Assembly: GCA_052266715.1 (NCBI GenBank)
Contig: JBQPRB010000004.1
Strand: one strand, 5' to 3'
DNA: 64,000 bases
Source of the DNA: Jeotgalibaca sp052266715
GTDB taxonomy: Bacteria; Bacillota; Bacilli; Lactobacillales; Aerococcaceae
Shown: one piece after another, positions 34,003 to 43,429 of the stretch
Numbering within the stretch: the first letter of the stretch is position 1
Layout: the number at the start of each line of letters is the position of its first letter
Translations under genes and position numbers: made by a program
The notes under the pieces: generated by a model
The model's database searches: none
What the model saw: only the letters and a program-made list of their open reading frames with translations
Told to the model about the DNA's origin: nothing

Positions 34003-35235
34003 TTATATATTTGTCACGTTAATGGATGGGTTTTCCGCTTCCCCCATGAATAGCATGACAAGTAAGCGGATTGTGTCACTGTAATAATTACTGGCTTCAT
34101 CCGGTCCCAGTTGTTTTGTCATTTTTTCCCATAAAAGATTGACCCACTCCTGGTTATCAGCATTTATGGAACCACTCATGATAAACGGAGCGACAAAAGC
34201 CATGTCGGTATAGCTGACAAGCGCATTTCCAGCCAAATCGTAACCAGACTTAATCATGGAAGGATCACCGTTCGTCATTTCGATGACCCAAGCGTTGATT
34301 TTTTCTATCTGCTGCTTCACTTCTATGTTATTTGTGACGTAATAACCAGAGGCTAACCGCCAAGGGACGCGGCATGCATTGTAGGCATAATAGGCATCAT
34401 TTTCTCTTTCCAGAAAATTTTGTTCCACAGGAATCCATTCATCTTCCTGTTTCCGAACAAAATCAGGAAGGAGCCCTGTTTCGGGGCTGAATTTATTTTG
34501 GATGCTTGCGGTCAGTTCGATGGTCTTATCCAATACTTGTAGCCAGCGCTCATCACCTGTCACTTCGTAAAAGGTAGCCATATGACCAATCATCCAATCC
34601 GAGGTCCTTGTGGCTTTCCCATATTTGGGGTCTTCATCCCTAACCCAATCACCAAGCTTCAAAGTCCACTCATCATGGTTAACAACTGTTTCCATCAAAG
34701 CGTAAATTATTGTGATTGCTTCCTGCTTGTAGTCGATATCGCCATCGCTCCCCCACAGCTGGTCGGCAAGTAATAAGGAAAAAGCGATATCCATATCACC
34801 GTCTGTGGCAGATCCAGTATGGCTACCATTTTTGTCATCCATCATCGTTCCATCTGATTGACGCGTTTGTTTCCAGGCCATAAAGGAACGATTTCGGTCC
34901 GAGGGATGAGACTTGGCATAGTGATACATACCATCAAAATGTTTTTTTGTTTCGATGCCATACTGCCCTTCCGTCATTACCAAGATTAACATCCCATAAC
35001 CATGCGCTTCCGAAACGGTACTATCATTGTCATCATACGCCACATAATATTGATCTTCATCAATTTGCTTCAAATACCGTTCGTTCCATACCTCGAAAGC
35101 ATACTGGATATCTTTTTCTCTCTGCTCCTCTGAGACATTATCTGGATACATGACCTTTTCCTGCTCCCTTGAATTACACCCTCCGATAACGAATGCAAGC
35201 GCCAACAAAACCAAGTTCTTCAACATTTTTTTCAT
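34003..35235 (-). CDS. Glycoside hydrolase family 8 lipoprotein
   Basis: GH8 enzymes cut beta-1,4-glucans, chitosan or xylan with inversion. The signature ATDGDMDIAFSLLLADQLW (about residue 145) fits the family pattern, and the catalytic acid Glu is expected in TVSEAHGYGMLI. An N-terminal signal ends in a lipobox (VIGGC), giving a membrane-anchored enzyme outside the cell. I choose ATG 35235 (MKKMLKN), within the reach of GAGGTG; 35226 is a possible alternative. It follows the deacetylase-synthase fusion at about 60 nt, so it probably trims or releases the same polymer, as BcsZ and PgaB-type hydrolases do. Confidence 0.88.
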   Translation of the reverse strand: MKKMLKNLVLLALAFVIGGCNSREQEKVMYPDNVSEEQREKDIQYAFEVWNERYLKQIDEDQYYVAYDDNDSTVSEAHGYGMLILVMTEGQYGIETKKHFDGMYHYAKSHPSDRNRSFMAWKQTRQSDGTMMDDKNGSHTGSATDGDMDIAFSLLLADQLWGSDGDIDYKQEAITIIYALMETVVNHDEWTLKLGDWVRDEDPKYGKATRTSDWMIGHMATFYEVTGDERWLQVLDKTIELTASIQNKFSPETGLLPDFVRKQEDEWIPVEQNFLERENDAYYAYNACRVPWRLASGYYVTNNIEVKQQIEKINAWVIEMTNGDPSMIKSGYDLAGNALVSYTDMAFVAPFIMSGSINADNQEWVNLLWEKMTKQLGPDEASNYYSDTIRLLVMLFMGEAENPSINVTNI

Positions 35236-35299
35236 CCTCTGGTTTATCACCTCAATTCCTGTTTCCGGCCTATCGTGAAACGAGAGCTTCACACATTAC

Positions 35300-38200
35300 T
35301 CATGTCACATGACCGGTTCGTTGTAATTTATTCCAGCCCTGCAACTGTCCTTTGATAGCATTGACAAAACTTCTCCATACAACAATGGTAAAAAATTGGC
35401 GGTATACTATCCGTTGAATGAACAGTGTCAGTAATGGTTTTTTCTTTTCTTTTTCCAAATTGAAAGCATAGATAGAAACTGAGCTGTCCGCCAATAAAAA
35501 CGCTAAATAGAAATAGATTACAGACATATTACCAGAGATAAGCGCCAGAATCAAAATGTAGTCTACAAGTGGCGCAGTTGCCAACAAGACATATTGGAAA
35601 ATCATATTCGGCATGGCCAGGAATCCGAGTTTTTTATTTTTCATATTGAATAAAGCTGTTCGGTGCTTCCAAATGCACTGTAGAATACCAAAGGTCCAAC
35701 GGTAGCGCTGCTTAGTAAAACTTTTTAAATCTTCGGGTGCTTCCGTATAAGCAATCGCTGCAACTTCACTTCTTATTTTATAACCCTTGCGCAACAGCTT
35801 CATCGTGACATCAGTATCTTCCGCCAGTGTATCTTCTTCGAATAAACCAACTTCCAGCAAGGCACTCTTTCTCCAAGCTCCGATGGCTCCTGGAACAACA
35901 GTAATACTATCCAATTCATCAAACGCACGTTTTTCCAAGTTGAATCCAGTCACATACTCGATATGTTGCCACCAAGTAAGAAGGTTTTTCCTGTTCCCGA
36001 TTTTCACATTTCCCGAAACAGCACCAACTTCAGGATTTTCTAAATGTCTGATAATCAGAGCAATCGTGTCTTCCACGATGAGCGTATCGGCATCCAGGGT
36101 AACAATAATTTCTGATGAAATTTTTTGAATACCCAGGTTCAAAGCAGAGGCTTTTCCGCCATTTTCTTTTCTCAGCAAGCGAATGTTAGGATACTTTTTG
36201 CTTGCTGCTTCCACGATGCTTGCTGTTTTGTCTTTTGAACCATCATCTACAATCAGGATTTCAAAATGGGGATAGCTACTCGCCAAAATGGACTGGATGG
36301 TATTTCCGATTACTGTTTCCTCATTGTAAGCAGCAATCAGAACCGTAACAAACGGACGTTTGTCTTCGTCGAACACAAGCTTTTCACTTTTTCTTTTTTG
36401 TTTGTAACTGAAAATAACCAAAATGACGAGACGTACCAAGCCTATACCAATCAATACAGATAAGAGATTTCTTGCGAATGTGATGAACATCGCATTAAAG
36501 GAAGAACCAAATTGAAACAGCGGGACCATTGTCTTTTCAGCCTCTTGAACATCCGGCATCACAAGTTTTCGTTCCAATCCCACTAATTCACTCACCGGAA
36601 CAATTGAATAGTCATTCTCTTTCAGCCATTCGATAACCCTTGGTAGGGCCTCAATCGTCGGGTTTCGATCACCACCGGAATCGTGGAAAAGAATCGTACG
36701 CCCATTTTGAATTCGTTTGATGGTGTCATTAAATATCTGTTCTGCTGTTCCTCCGTTCCAATCTCTGGGATCTATTGTCGAACTAACAACAGTATATCCC
36801 ATCTCTTGAATGGTCAAAAAGCGATTCAGTACTTTTTTGGACGGCAATTCATTAGGTTCGTCGTTCAACAAAAGATAAGGGGGGCGGAACATGATTACTG
36901 AGTGCCCCGTAATTCCTTGAATGACACGTTGAGTGGAATTTAACTCAAACTCCAACTGCTGATTGGAAACTGACATTATGTCTTTATGCGTATAAGTGTG
37001 GCTGCCAATTTCGTGCCCTTCATCATAGATTTTTTTCGTAAGTTCGGGGTACATCGAGGCGTTTTGGCCAATCAGGAAAAAGGCTGCTTTCACATTGTAT
37101 TGGTCTAAAATTTCTAAAACTCTTCCAGTATATTTTGGATTAGGTCCGTCATCAAAAGAGATGGCTACCTTTTTCTCATTCATTCCATATTTTTCCAGAA
37201 GATAGGGCGTTGGGTATTTTTCATAAGTCGCCTTGGTTATAAAATGATGGTCTATTTCGAGGTTCCTTTTCCCTTCCGCCTCTACCATCGTCACTTTTAG
37301 AAAGTCTCCATCCCCGGATACCGCGGTAGATACACGGTTCGGTATTGTTTCCAAATCCAGGGCATCAACCTTATCATTTACCAACAATTTCCAGATGGAC
37401 GGATCTTCCGAACCCAGATTCCAAACACCTATGGATGGAATTTCCTTGCTTTGGGCCAGTTTCATTTGATTATAAAAAGTCGTCCCATCCAAAAGCCAGA
37501 TGACATGTTCTTCTTTATCTTTTTTATAGCGAATATAGGGATTTAATAAATGATCTTCCCACTGTATTTCGAATTTTTGCCTATTGACCATTTCCATTAA
37601 ACTGGTGAAATCATATGGGATGGCGGGCTCATTAGTTGTCAAGTTCCAGGCATATCCATAGTTGGCCAATAAAGGAACCAGTTTTTCTGTTTCCCCCTGA
37701 TATTGATCCAGTGTCTCTTGTGTCCACTGAAAAGATGCCAAAGGACCCGGTTCATCTTTTTCAATATGTTGGTCAAATACATTAGCCATAATATGATCCG
37801 AGACTTGGGTAAGAAACTTGGTGTCATAGGTTTCATCGCCTAACCGAACAAAAACCGTAAGGAGCAAATTAGATTGATGGAAAGTGTTATATAAATCAGT
37901 AACAAACTCATTATATAGCTCTCTATCATCCCAATGGACTGCCGAAAGATTTAAATGCAGACCCTTGTAGCCTTTGGTTTTAATCTTATTTAGCAGATTC
38001 TTGATTATTTTATCCTTGATTGCTGGGTTTGAAAGCCAATCATGAAGATCATCGGCTGTGGTGCTCTCACTTAAGGAAATAGATGGGACAATTTGTACGT
38101 TGTTCTCAGTTGCCAATAAATCAATCTCTAGATCCGATTTTTCTATAATTGAACCTTCTTTGTCAAACAAAAACCAATCTGGAACTAAAATGTCAATGCT

Positions 38201-38545
38201 ATCAATATTTCCCAGGAGGGAATCGTTGTTCTCCTTGTTGGGAAATCCGTCCAGTTGGTAAAAGGCAAATACTTTCGGTTTTGTTTCTTCTCCCGTCACA
38301 TTGATTGAATCCAGTGTTGCGAAATCTTCTTGCAGGAGCACCGGATTATTAATGGGTTCAAAGTTTCCAAATCCCATCTCCAAGTTGGTCAGGATCGGTT
38401 GAGCAAGTAGACCTCTTATAATCAGAGCCAGGAAAACGATCGTAATCAGGAAAAGCAAGTAAAAAATTCTTTTGGAGTATTTCCACCTCTTCCCTGAACT
38501 TTCAAGAAATATGAATTTTTTAGTTTCGGTAAGATGTATTTTCAT
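35300..38545 (-). CDS. GH18-like / polysaccharide deacetylase / GT2 synthase fusion
   Basis: A 1081-residue membrane protein with three parts. After one helix (about 25-47) comes a GH18-like TIM-barrel region (about 90-430). Next is a NodB deacetylase (from VAISFDDGPNPKYTG, with EIGSHTYTHKDI and FRPPYLL). After a second helix (about 690-715) lies a processive GT2 synthase (PFVTVLIAAYNEE, LDADTL, EEDTLAEDTDV, KQRYRWTFG) with C-terminal helices. The GT2 part is like PgaC/hyaluronan or chitin synthases. One protein could thus polymerise, deacetylate and process a beta-linked GlcNAc polymer. It heads an operon with the GH8 lipoprotein. Confidence 0.9.
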   Translation of the reverse strand: MKIHLTETKKFIFLESSGKRWKYSKRIFYLLFLITIVFLALIIRGLLAQPILTNLEMGFGNFEPINNPVLLQEDFATLDSINVTGEETKPKVFAFYQLDGFPNKENNDSLLGNIDSIDILVPDWFLFDKEGSIIEKSDLEIDLLATENNVQIVPSISLSESTTADDLHDWLSNPAIKDKIIKNLLNKIKTKGYKGLHLNLSAVHWDDRELYNEFVTDLYNTFHQSNLLLTVFVRLGDETYDTKFLTQVSDHIMANVFDQHIEKDEPGPLASFQWTQETLDQYQGETEKLVPLLANYGYAWNLTTNEPAIPYDFTSLMEMVNRQKFEIQWEDHLLNPYIRYKKDKEEHVIWLLDGTTFYNQMKLAQSKEIPSIGVWNLGSEDPSIWKLLVNDKVDALDLETIPNRVSTAVSGDGDFLKVTMVEAEGKRNLEIDHHFITKATYEKYPTPYLLEKYGMNEKKVAISFDDGPNPKYTGRVLEILDQYNVKAAFFLIGQNASMYPELTKKIYDEGHEIGSHTYTHKDIMSVSNQQLEFELNSTQRVIQGITGHSVIMFRPPYLLLNDEPNELPSKKVLNRFLTIQEMGYTVVSSTIDPRDWNGGTAEQIFNDTIKRIQNGRTILFHDSGGDRNPTIEALPRVIEWLKENDYSIVPVSELVGLERKLVMPDVQEAEKTMVPLFQFGSSFNAMFITFARNLLSVLIGIGLVRLVILVIFSYKQKRKSEKLVFDEDKRPFVTVLIAAYNEETVIGNTIQSILASSYPHFEILIVDDGSKDKTASIVEAASKKYPNIRLLRKENGGKASALNLGIQKISSEIIVTLDADTLIVEDTIALIIRHLENPEVGAVSGNVKIGNRKNLLTWWQHIEYVTGFNLEKRAFDELDSITVVPGAIGAWRKSALLEVGLFEEDTLAEDTDVTMKLLRKGYKIRSEVAAIAYTEAPEDLKSFTKQRYRWTFGILQCIWKHRTALFNMKNKKLGFLAMPNMIFQYVLLATAPLVDYILILALISGNMSVIYFYLAFLLADSSVSIYAFNLEKEKKKPLLTLFIQRIVYRQFFTIVVWRSFVNAIKGQLQGWNKLQRTGHVT

Positions 38546-38963
38546 TTAAAACAACTCACTTTTCAAAATTGTTCATAAGCGTCACCGGTGACCTGTGAGG
38601 CAACGAAAAGATAAGGTTGTTGGTCGTTTGGTGGCAGGTGTTAAAATGTGGTGGTGACGCAAGGACTGGTAATCGAAGATTATTTTGGGGGACCCAGTTG
38701 GTGAAAAAAGGGTATAACAAATAAAGCTACTTGTATCGTGGATAAAAAAGTTGTAAGAGGGATAAAATTTGGAGAGTCAGAAAAGAAGAGTGTTTTTCCA
38801 GAAGTGATTTGATACGTATTGAAAGGTGGAGAGTGGATTATTCTATGGTTACTTTAGCACGCTTCCTATTGTTTGTCACTGGTTTTCTCACTTTATTTTA
38901 ATTTAAACCTTGTGGAAACCGAACATCAATTAATTTTTTAATCTAAAAATGACGAAACGCGAG
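38546..38963. other. Gene-free 418-bp region with no recognised element
   Basis: No ORF with a ribosome site, no tRNA and no riboswitch that I recognise. From about 38570 to 38860 the plus strand is poor in C and rich in G, T and A (repeated GTGG words), so the minus-strand leader of the synthase gene would be C/A-rich and weakly structured. The stretch 38860-38950 is AT-rich. Promoters could not be placed with confidence. Confidence 0.5.
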
Positions 38964-39002
38964 AAAAAGTAACTGCCAACTAAGTTTTGGCAGTTACTTT
39001 TT
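38964..39002. terminator. Terminator downstream of the bactofilin-like gene
   Basis: A perfect 16-bp stem (AAAAAGTAACTGCCAA with its complement) with a 7-nt loop; T runs on both strands. Confidence 0.92.
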
Positions 39003-39014
39003 CCGTTACATTTA

Positions 39015-40198
39015 CTATGCTGAAGCTTTTTTATAGTGGGATAGGGCAAATGTCCCTAGACCCGCGATAGCCATCAGAACCCATAAGAAGAAATTGAGAA
39101 TCGGTATCATCCCAATCAGTCCTAGAATAAGTAGACTCAAAACAACCAGCCAGCTTTCCTTAATCCGCTTAGTACCATGGATTCTTCTAGTAAGTGCAAG
39201 AGCAGCCGCAACAGAAACAAATATTTTAGCTAGGTAGAGCATGATGCCATACCCTGTCAACAAAATAAATGCCAACGGGATTCCGATAATGGTTATCATC
39301 AGCAAGATACCAAGTAGTGGTGTCACCAACAATGCCAATAGGCCAATTCCCATAGTGGCTAGTGGTCTTTCCAACAGAGGTTGTGCTGTTCTTTCCCACC
39401 AAGTTGGGCGCCATAATTTAATTACTAACCAGATTAAGGCAGCACTAAGTACACTTAAAACCGCGAACCAGATTTGGGAACCAAAGCCTCGACGCATCTG
39501 CCTGTTATACATATCCTGTCTGTTTCTCTCAACCTGGCGGAAATCGGTCTCGCCCTGCACTTGGGCTCCTGATTCCATGTTGGCTTCTTTATCGCTCGTG
39601 TAAGTAAGGTCGCCATTGATTACCGCCGCGTTTCCCAGGGATAATCGATTTAAATCAAGATTGACGTCTCCTCCGATGGAGCCATTCAATACAATGCTAT
39701 CGCCTGCGCCAAACATGTGCCGTTCAACAGCTCCCGCTTGAATGATCGTACTCCCTGCTGTAAATAAATCCCTACCTAAAGATGCATCTTCTCCAATGGT
39801 CAGAGTTTGGCCGGCCATGAAAGTATCCTGTGCAACTTCACCTTCCATGATAATAGTCATCCCAGCAAAATAAACATTTCCAGTTATTTCCCCGGTTATG
39901 GTTGCGTTCTGTGCCGCCACAAACAGATCACCATTAATAGTACCATTAATCTGGACATTTTCACCGGTGACAAAAGCCGTCCCATTGACAGTCCCATCTA
40001 CGCGTACCAAAGTACCAGAAAAAAACCAGGTCCTTCAACGGTTTCTTCCTGTGCCAAAGTATCGATTTCAGGCATCATGTCCCAGGAAGAAGCAAACGCC
40101 TTAGCGGAAAATAGAAACGTAGCGAGAAACAAGACAATCATACCGATTTTCTTGAAGAGAGAGACGCTGTTAACGTTTCCCTTCGTCGTCTTATTCAT
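39015..40198 (-). pseudogene. Bactofilin-like (polymer-forming) membrane protein, frameshifted in a T7 run
   Basis: The C-terminal 331 residues are open: repeated GTxNG, ITGEITGNVYFAG-type beta-helix repeats of bactofilins, then four to five membrane helices. The matching N terminus (signal peptide, LFLATFLFSAKAFAS-type, then EETVEGPGFF) is in another frame from the ATG at 40198. The two join at a run of seven T (40019-40025 on minus): one more T would give GPGFFSGTLVRVDGTVNG without interruption. The downstream ORF has no own ribosome site at its TTG (40010). It is a real frameshift, a slippage site or a sequencing error. Expected product: an exported, membrane-bound scaffold. Confidence 0.8.
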
Positions 40199-40294
40199 AA
40201 TTTTTCCTCATTTCTTGAAAAGAAAAACCTTCAAGCAGTATAAAAGATGATTTAGGGGTTTGTGTTTGCGAGGGTGATTGCTTACGTCGCCTCC

Positions 40295-40303
40295 ATTATA
40301 ACA
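40295..40303 (-). promoter_or_regulatory. Extended -10 promoter of the bactofilin-like gene
   Basis: TGTTATAAT on the minus strand is a perfect -10 with the TG extension, about 95 nt before the ATG at 40198. It lies just past the stop of the DUF1697 remnant. Confidence 0.6.
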
Positions 40304-40314
40304 CAAAAACGCTT

Positions 40315-40512
40315 TCATAAATGTTCAGCTAATTCTTCAGCAACTTCATTGTCTGCTAACGAGTTTTCCCATTCATAGAGAATATTGCCACTGTTTAGTA
40401 GTGTCTCCACGCTCGTGCATCCCAATCGATAAAATAACTTTTTTAGATCTTCCATTGGAACGCGATGCTTGCCACCAACGTTTATGCCACGCAATAAACC
40501 GAGATATAGCAT
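40315..40512 (-). pseudogene. DUF1697 protein remnant (N-terminal third)
   Basis: The 65 residues match the start of DUF1697 proteins: MLYLGLLRGINVGGKHRVPM, then LKKLFYRLGCTSVETLLNSGNILYEW. Family members are about 180 residues, but this frame stops with TGA at AEHL, and neither of the other frames continues the domain into the promoter of the next gene. It is therefore probably a truncated relic. A ribosome site (AGGAGGATAGGA-like) is still present. Confidence 0.75.
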
Positions 40513-40541
40513 TCCTATCCTCCTCCTGACTCATATTCATC

Positions 40542-40578
40542 AAAAAAACCGAGATAAAAGGTTTAAGTTTCATCTCGG
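40542..40578 (-). terminator. Terminator of the diaminopimelate dehydrogenase gene
   Basis: CCGAGAT pairs with ATCTCGG, followed by seven T on the minus strand. Confidence 0.82.
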
Positions 40579-40586
40579 CGCATCTA

Positions 40587-41567
40587 TTATAGGAGTTCTT
40601 TTCTTAGTTGTGACGATGTCTTTGGTGATAAATAGGACGGTGCCACATCAAATACAGATTTTGCCCCATAAATTCCCTCACTTGCCAAACGATGAGCAGC
40701 GCGCGCATACGCGACCATCACTGCTGCCGTAAAGCCTGGATTGCTTCCCAAATCCAGATTCAATTCATAAACCGCCATTGTATCTTCAGCCGTGTAACCG
40801 CGACGAATGACGTGTCCACCGTGAGGAATACCGCCGTGGTCACGTTCAAAAGTTTCTTCATCAATGAAATGGACTTCCGTTTCATAATCGGCAAAATAAT
40901 CTTTCATTGTGGAAATCGTTTCAGCGATCGTCGGTTCATCCGCTCCGACTTCGGCTACAACATAGCACACGCGTTTATGTGAAGAAGTCTTGGTATAAAC
41001 AACCTGTTCGCCATCTTTGATTTGTTTAATCAAACTTTCATTGGGAATAGTATATTGAACGCCACGTTTAACCCCCTCCACACGACGGATTGCATCGCTA
41101 TGGCCTTGGCTTACTCCTTTTCCCCAAAACGTATAGGTTTCACCTTTTGGCAAAATCGCTTCGGAAATTAAACGGTTCAATGAAAAGAGGCCCGGATCCC
41201 AACCTGTTGCGACAATGGCAACATTACCTTGACGAAGTGCAATCTCATCCAAAATTTCAAAATGAGCAGGTATTTCCGCATGGTTATCATACGCATTGAC
41301 GGTATTAAATGATTCTTGTAAAACCGGTGCTTGTTCTGGGATATCCGTCGCTGAGCCTCCGCATAAAAGAAGAACATCGATAGCGTCTTTCATCGACACT
41401 AAATCATCCATATGAAAAACGGGATTCTCACTTTCTACCGACTCGGGCTTGCGGCGGGAAAAAATACCGACTAATTCTAAATCTTCATTGAATTGAATTT
41501 GTTCTTCCACACCTTTTCCAAGATTTCCATAACCTACAATTCCGATCCTTGTCTTCTTATTTACCAT
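40587..41567 (-). CDS. ddh: meso-Diaminopimelate D-dehydrogenase
   Basis: Ddh makes meso-diaminopimelate from tetrahydrodipicolinate in one NADPH-dependent step, for peptidoglycan and lysine. The 326-residue protein starts RIGIVGYGNLGKGVEEQI (nucleotide-binding Rossmann), and has GIFSRRKPESVESENPVF, the substrate-loop ATGWDPGLFSLNRL, and FWGKGVSQGHSDAIRRVEGV, all characteristic. The typical NPGFTAAVMVAYARAAHR helix is near the C terminus. It stands alone with its own terminator. Confidence 0.95.
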   Translation of the reverse strand: MVNKKTRIGIVGYGNLGKGVEEQIQFNEDLELVGIFSRRKPESVESENPVFHMDDLVSMKDAIDVLLLCGGSATDIPEQAPVLQESFNTVNAYDNHAEIPAHFEILDEIALRQGNVAIVATGWDPGLFSLNRLISEAILPKGETYTFWGKGVSQGHSDAIRRVEGVKRGVQYTIPNESLIKQIKDGEQVVYTKTSSHKRVCYVVAEVGADEPTIAETISTMKDYFADYETEVHFIDEETFERDHGGIPHGGHVIRRGYTAEDTMAVYELNLDLGSNPGFTAAVMVAYARAAHRLASEGIYGAKSVFDVAPSYLSPKTSSQLRKELL

Positions 41568-41694
41568 AAAACCCCTCTTTTCATTTTATAATTAAGTTTA
41601 TTATACATGAACCATGCTCGGATGTATTTCCGTGATGTTGCGAAGGTTTAAGTGTAAGATGGTAATAACTCATTTAATTTACGGGAGGTAAACA

Positions 41695-42279
41695 ATGGAT
41701 TTTAAAAAAGTAATGTTTAGCGGGGAAATATATAATCCGGATGATGGGGATATTCTGGAAGAACAACGCGCTTATAATGAATTACTATTCGATTTGAATC
41801 AACTGCGCCCTACCCAAATAAAACAACAAGAAGAGAAACTCAAACAATTATTAGCCCATTACGGAGAAGGCAGTTATATTCAACTCCCACTCTATGCTAA
41901 TTGGGGCTGTCATACTCATTTTGGCAAAAATTGCTACGCTAATTTTAATCTTACCCTTGTCGATGACGCACCCATCTATATCGGGGATGATGTTATGTTC
42001 GGTCCAAACGTCACTTTGTCAGCGGGTACGCATCCCATTGACCCTGAAGCACGCAAAAAGCATCTGCAATATAATCAATCCATTACTATCGCTGACAATG
42101 TCTGGATCGGCGCTAATGTTGTCGTGATGCCCGGTGTAACAATCGGTGAAAATTCCGTAATTGGTGCCGGTTCAGTAGTAACACGCGATATTCCTGCAAA
42201 TGTTGTTGCCGTCGGTTCCCCTTGCCGCGTTCTGCGTGATATAACGGAAGCGGATAAAATCGTTAAACAGGACCTTTAA
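41695..42279 (+). CDS. Sugar O-acetyltransferase (maltose/galactoside acetyltransferase type)
   Basis: A 194-residue left-handed beta-helix acetyltransferase. The N-terminal maltose-acetyltransferase cap (MFSGEIYNPDDGDILEEQRA) is followed by hexapeptide repeats. The active-site region LSAGTHPIDPEARKK has the catalytic His, and WIGANVVVMPGVTIGENSVIGAGSVV ends the helix. It likely acetylates sugars for detoxification. The ATG follows GGGAGG. It faces the VOC gene across two hairpins. Confidence 0.93.
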   Translation: MDFKKVMFSGEIYNPDDGDILEEQRAYNELLFDLNQLRPTQIKQQEEKLKQLLAHYGEGSYIQLPLYANWGCHTHFGKNCYANFNLTLVDDAPIYIGDDVMFGPNVTLSAGTHPIDPEARKKHLQYNQSITIADNVWIGANVVVMPGVTIGENSVIGAGSVVTRDIPANVVAVGSPCRVLRDITEADKIVKQDL

Positions 42280-42370
42280 AGTGACTTAGTCAGTTTTTTT
42301 GATTCGCAAGTCACTTTAAAATAAAACAAAATGACTTGCTCGGCAGAAAATACCAGTAAGTCATTTTAAA
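42277..42370. terminator. Two consecutive hairpins between convergent genes
   Basis: The first (42277-42319) pairs AAAGTGACTT with AAGTCACTTT. The second (about 42330-42370) pairs AAATGACTT with AAGTCATTT. The arms of the two are near copies of each other, so a duplication is likely. Each could end transcription from one side. Confidence 0.65.
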
Positions 42371-42375
42371 CGTCA

Positions 42376-42810
42376 TTATTCAATAACCAGCATGTTTTGT
42401 TCATCAAATTCCCAGTCTGGTCCGTAGGCGACTTCCCAATAATAACCATCCAGGTCCATAAAATACCCACCATAACCGCCCCAAGATAATTGTTGGGGCT
42501 TTTTGGCAATTGTTGCTCCCGCTTCCGCCGCTCTCTTCATAGCCGCGTCCACTTCTTCCTGGGACTTCATATTGCAGGCAAGTGTCAATCCCGGGAAACC
42601 TCCCTGGGATAATGCTGGAGGATCCATCGCATTAATATCCCGAGCCAGTTCCTCCAACGGAAATAGCTCCAGCTTGGATCCTTCGTTATTGAAAAAAACA
42701 ATCGGCGGATTTTTTTCGTCTGTGCGCGTTTGAAATCCGATTTCGCGGAAAAACGCCAATGATTTTTCCATGTCCCGGACACCTAAGGCGATTAAATTAA
42801 TTCGGTTCAT
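42376..42810 (-). CDS. VOC-family (glyoxalase/bleomycin-resistance) protein
   Basis: A 144-residue protein opening RINLIALGVRDMEKSLAFFR and ending GYGGYFMDLDGYYWEVAYGP, a pattern of VOC proteins with a conserved terminal Glu (WEVAY). I choose ATG 42810 behind AAGGGGG; the frame runs to 42930 without a ribosome site. The substrate is unknown. Confidence 0.88.
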   Translation of the reverse strand: MNRINLIALGVRDMEKSLAFFREIGFQTRTDEKNPPIVFFNNEGSKLELFPLEELARDINAMDPPALSQGGFPGLTLACNMKSQEEVDAAMKRAAEAGATIAKKPQQLSWGGYGGYFMDLDGYYWEVAYGPDWEFDEQNMLVIE

Positions 42811-42886
42811 ATAAATTCCCCCTTTGAAAAATAAATTTGACCCGTTCAGATGGTTTCGATAGACTGTTGAAAAAAGGAAGTGTGCC

Positions 42887-43357
42887 ATGATTATTAGAAA
42901 TATCACCCATTCCGATAACCTTGCCATCAAAACAATTATCCAGGATGCTTTAAAATCCCGTGGCTTTGATTTACCCGGAACTGCCTATTTTGATCCACAG
43001 CTGGCGGACTTAACCTCTTATTATGCCGCCACCCCAAATGCTGCATACTGGGTATTGGAGTTGGACGGTGAAGTCATTGGTGGCGTTGGAATCGCGCCAT
43101 GGCAGGATGGAATTTGTGAGCTACAAAAACTCTATCTGAAAGACAGCGCTCAGGGACACGGTTATTCAAACCTTCTCATGAAAACAGCTCTCGCTTATGC
43201 GGCCACACATTATGAAACTTGTTATCTGGAGACGCTCAAGGAACTTGATGTGGCTTGTCGTCTCTATGAAAAATTTGGTTTTACTTTGTTAGATCAACCT
43301 TTACCCGGTTCAGAGCATACCGCGATGGATGCTTGGTACTTGCTGACCTTCAAGTGA
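42887..43357 (+). CDS. GNAT N-acetyltransferase
   Basis: A 156-residue GNAT protein starting MIIRNITHSDNLAIKTIIQD. The core reads ELQKLYLKDSAQGHGYSNLL, with the acetyl-CoA loop S-A-Q-G-H-G-Y-S, then LDVACRLYEKFGF as motif B. It is similar to putative amino-acid or ribosomal-type acetyltransferases of Gram-positives; the acceptor is unknown. The long VOC ORF on the opposite strand overlaps its start only if a false upstream start is taken. Confidence 0.88.
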   Translation: MIIRNITHSDNLAIKTIIQDALKSRGFDLPGTAYFDPQLADLTSYYAATPNAAYWVLELDGEVIGGVGIAPWQDGICELQKLYLKDSAQGHGYSNLLMKTALAYAATHYETCYLETLKELDVACRLYEKFGFTLLDQPLPGSEHTAMDAWYLLTFK

Positions 43358-43429
43358 TCCTATTTCCGAACCTCCCAATAGCTATGATAAGGTATAAGAA
43401 GATTTTGTTTATCAGGAGGGTTTAACAGA

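Noticed and set aside
38546..38860. Possible c-di-GMP (GEMM) riboswitch, because of a GGTGACGCAAGG-like stretch
   Set aside because: It is on the plus strand with no plus-strand gene downstream, and the rest of the aptamer core is absent.
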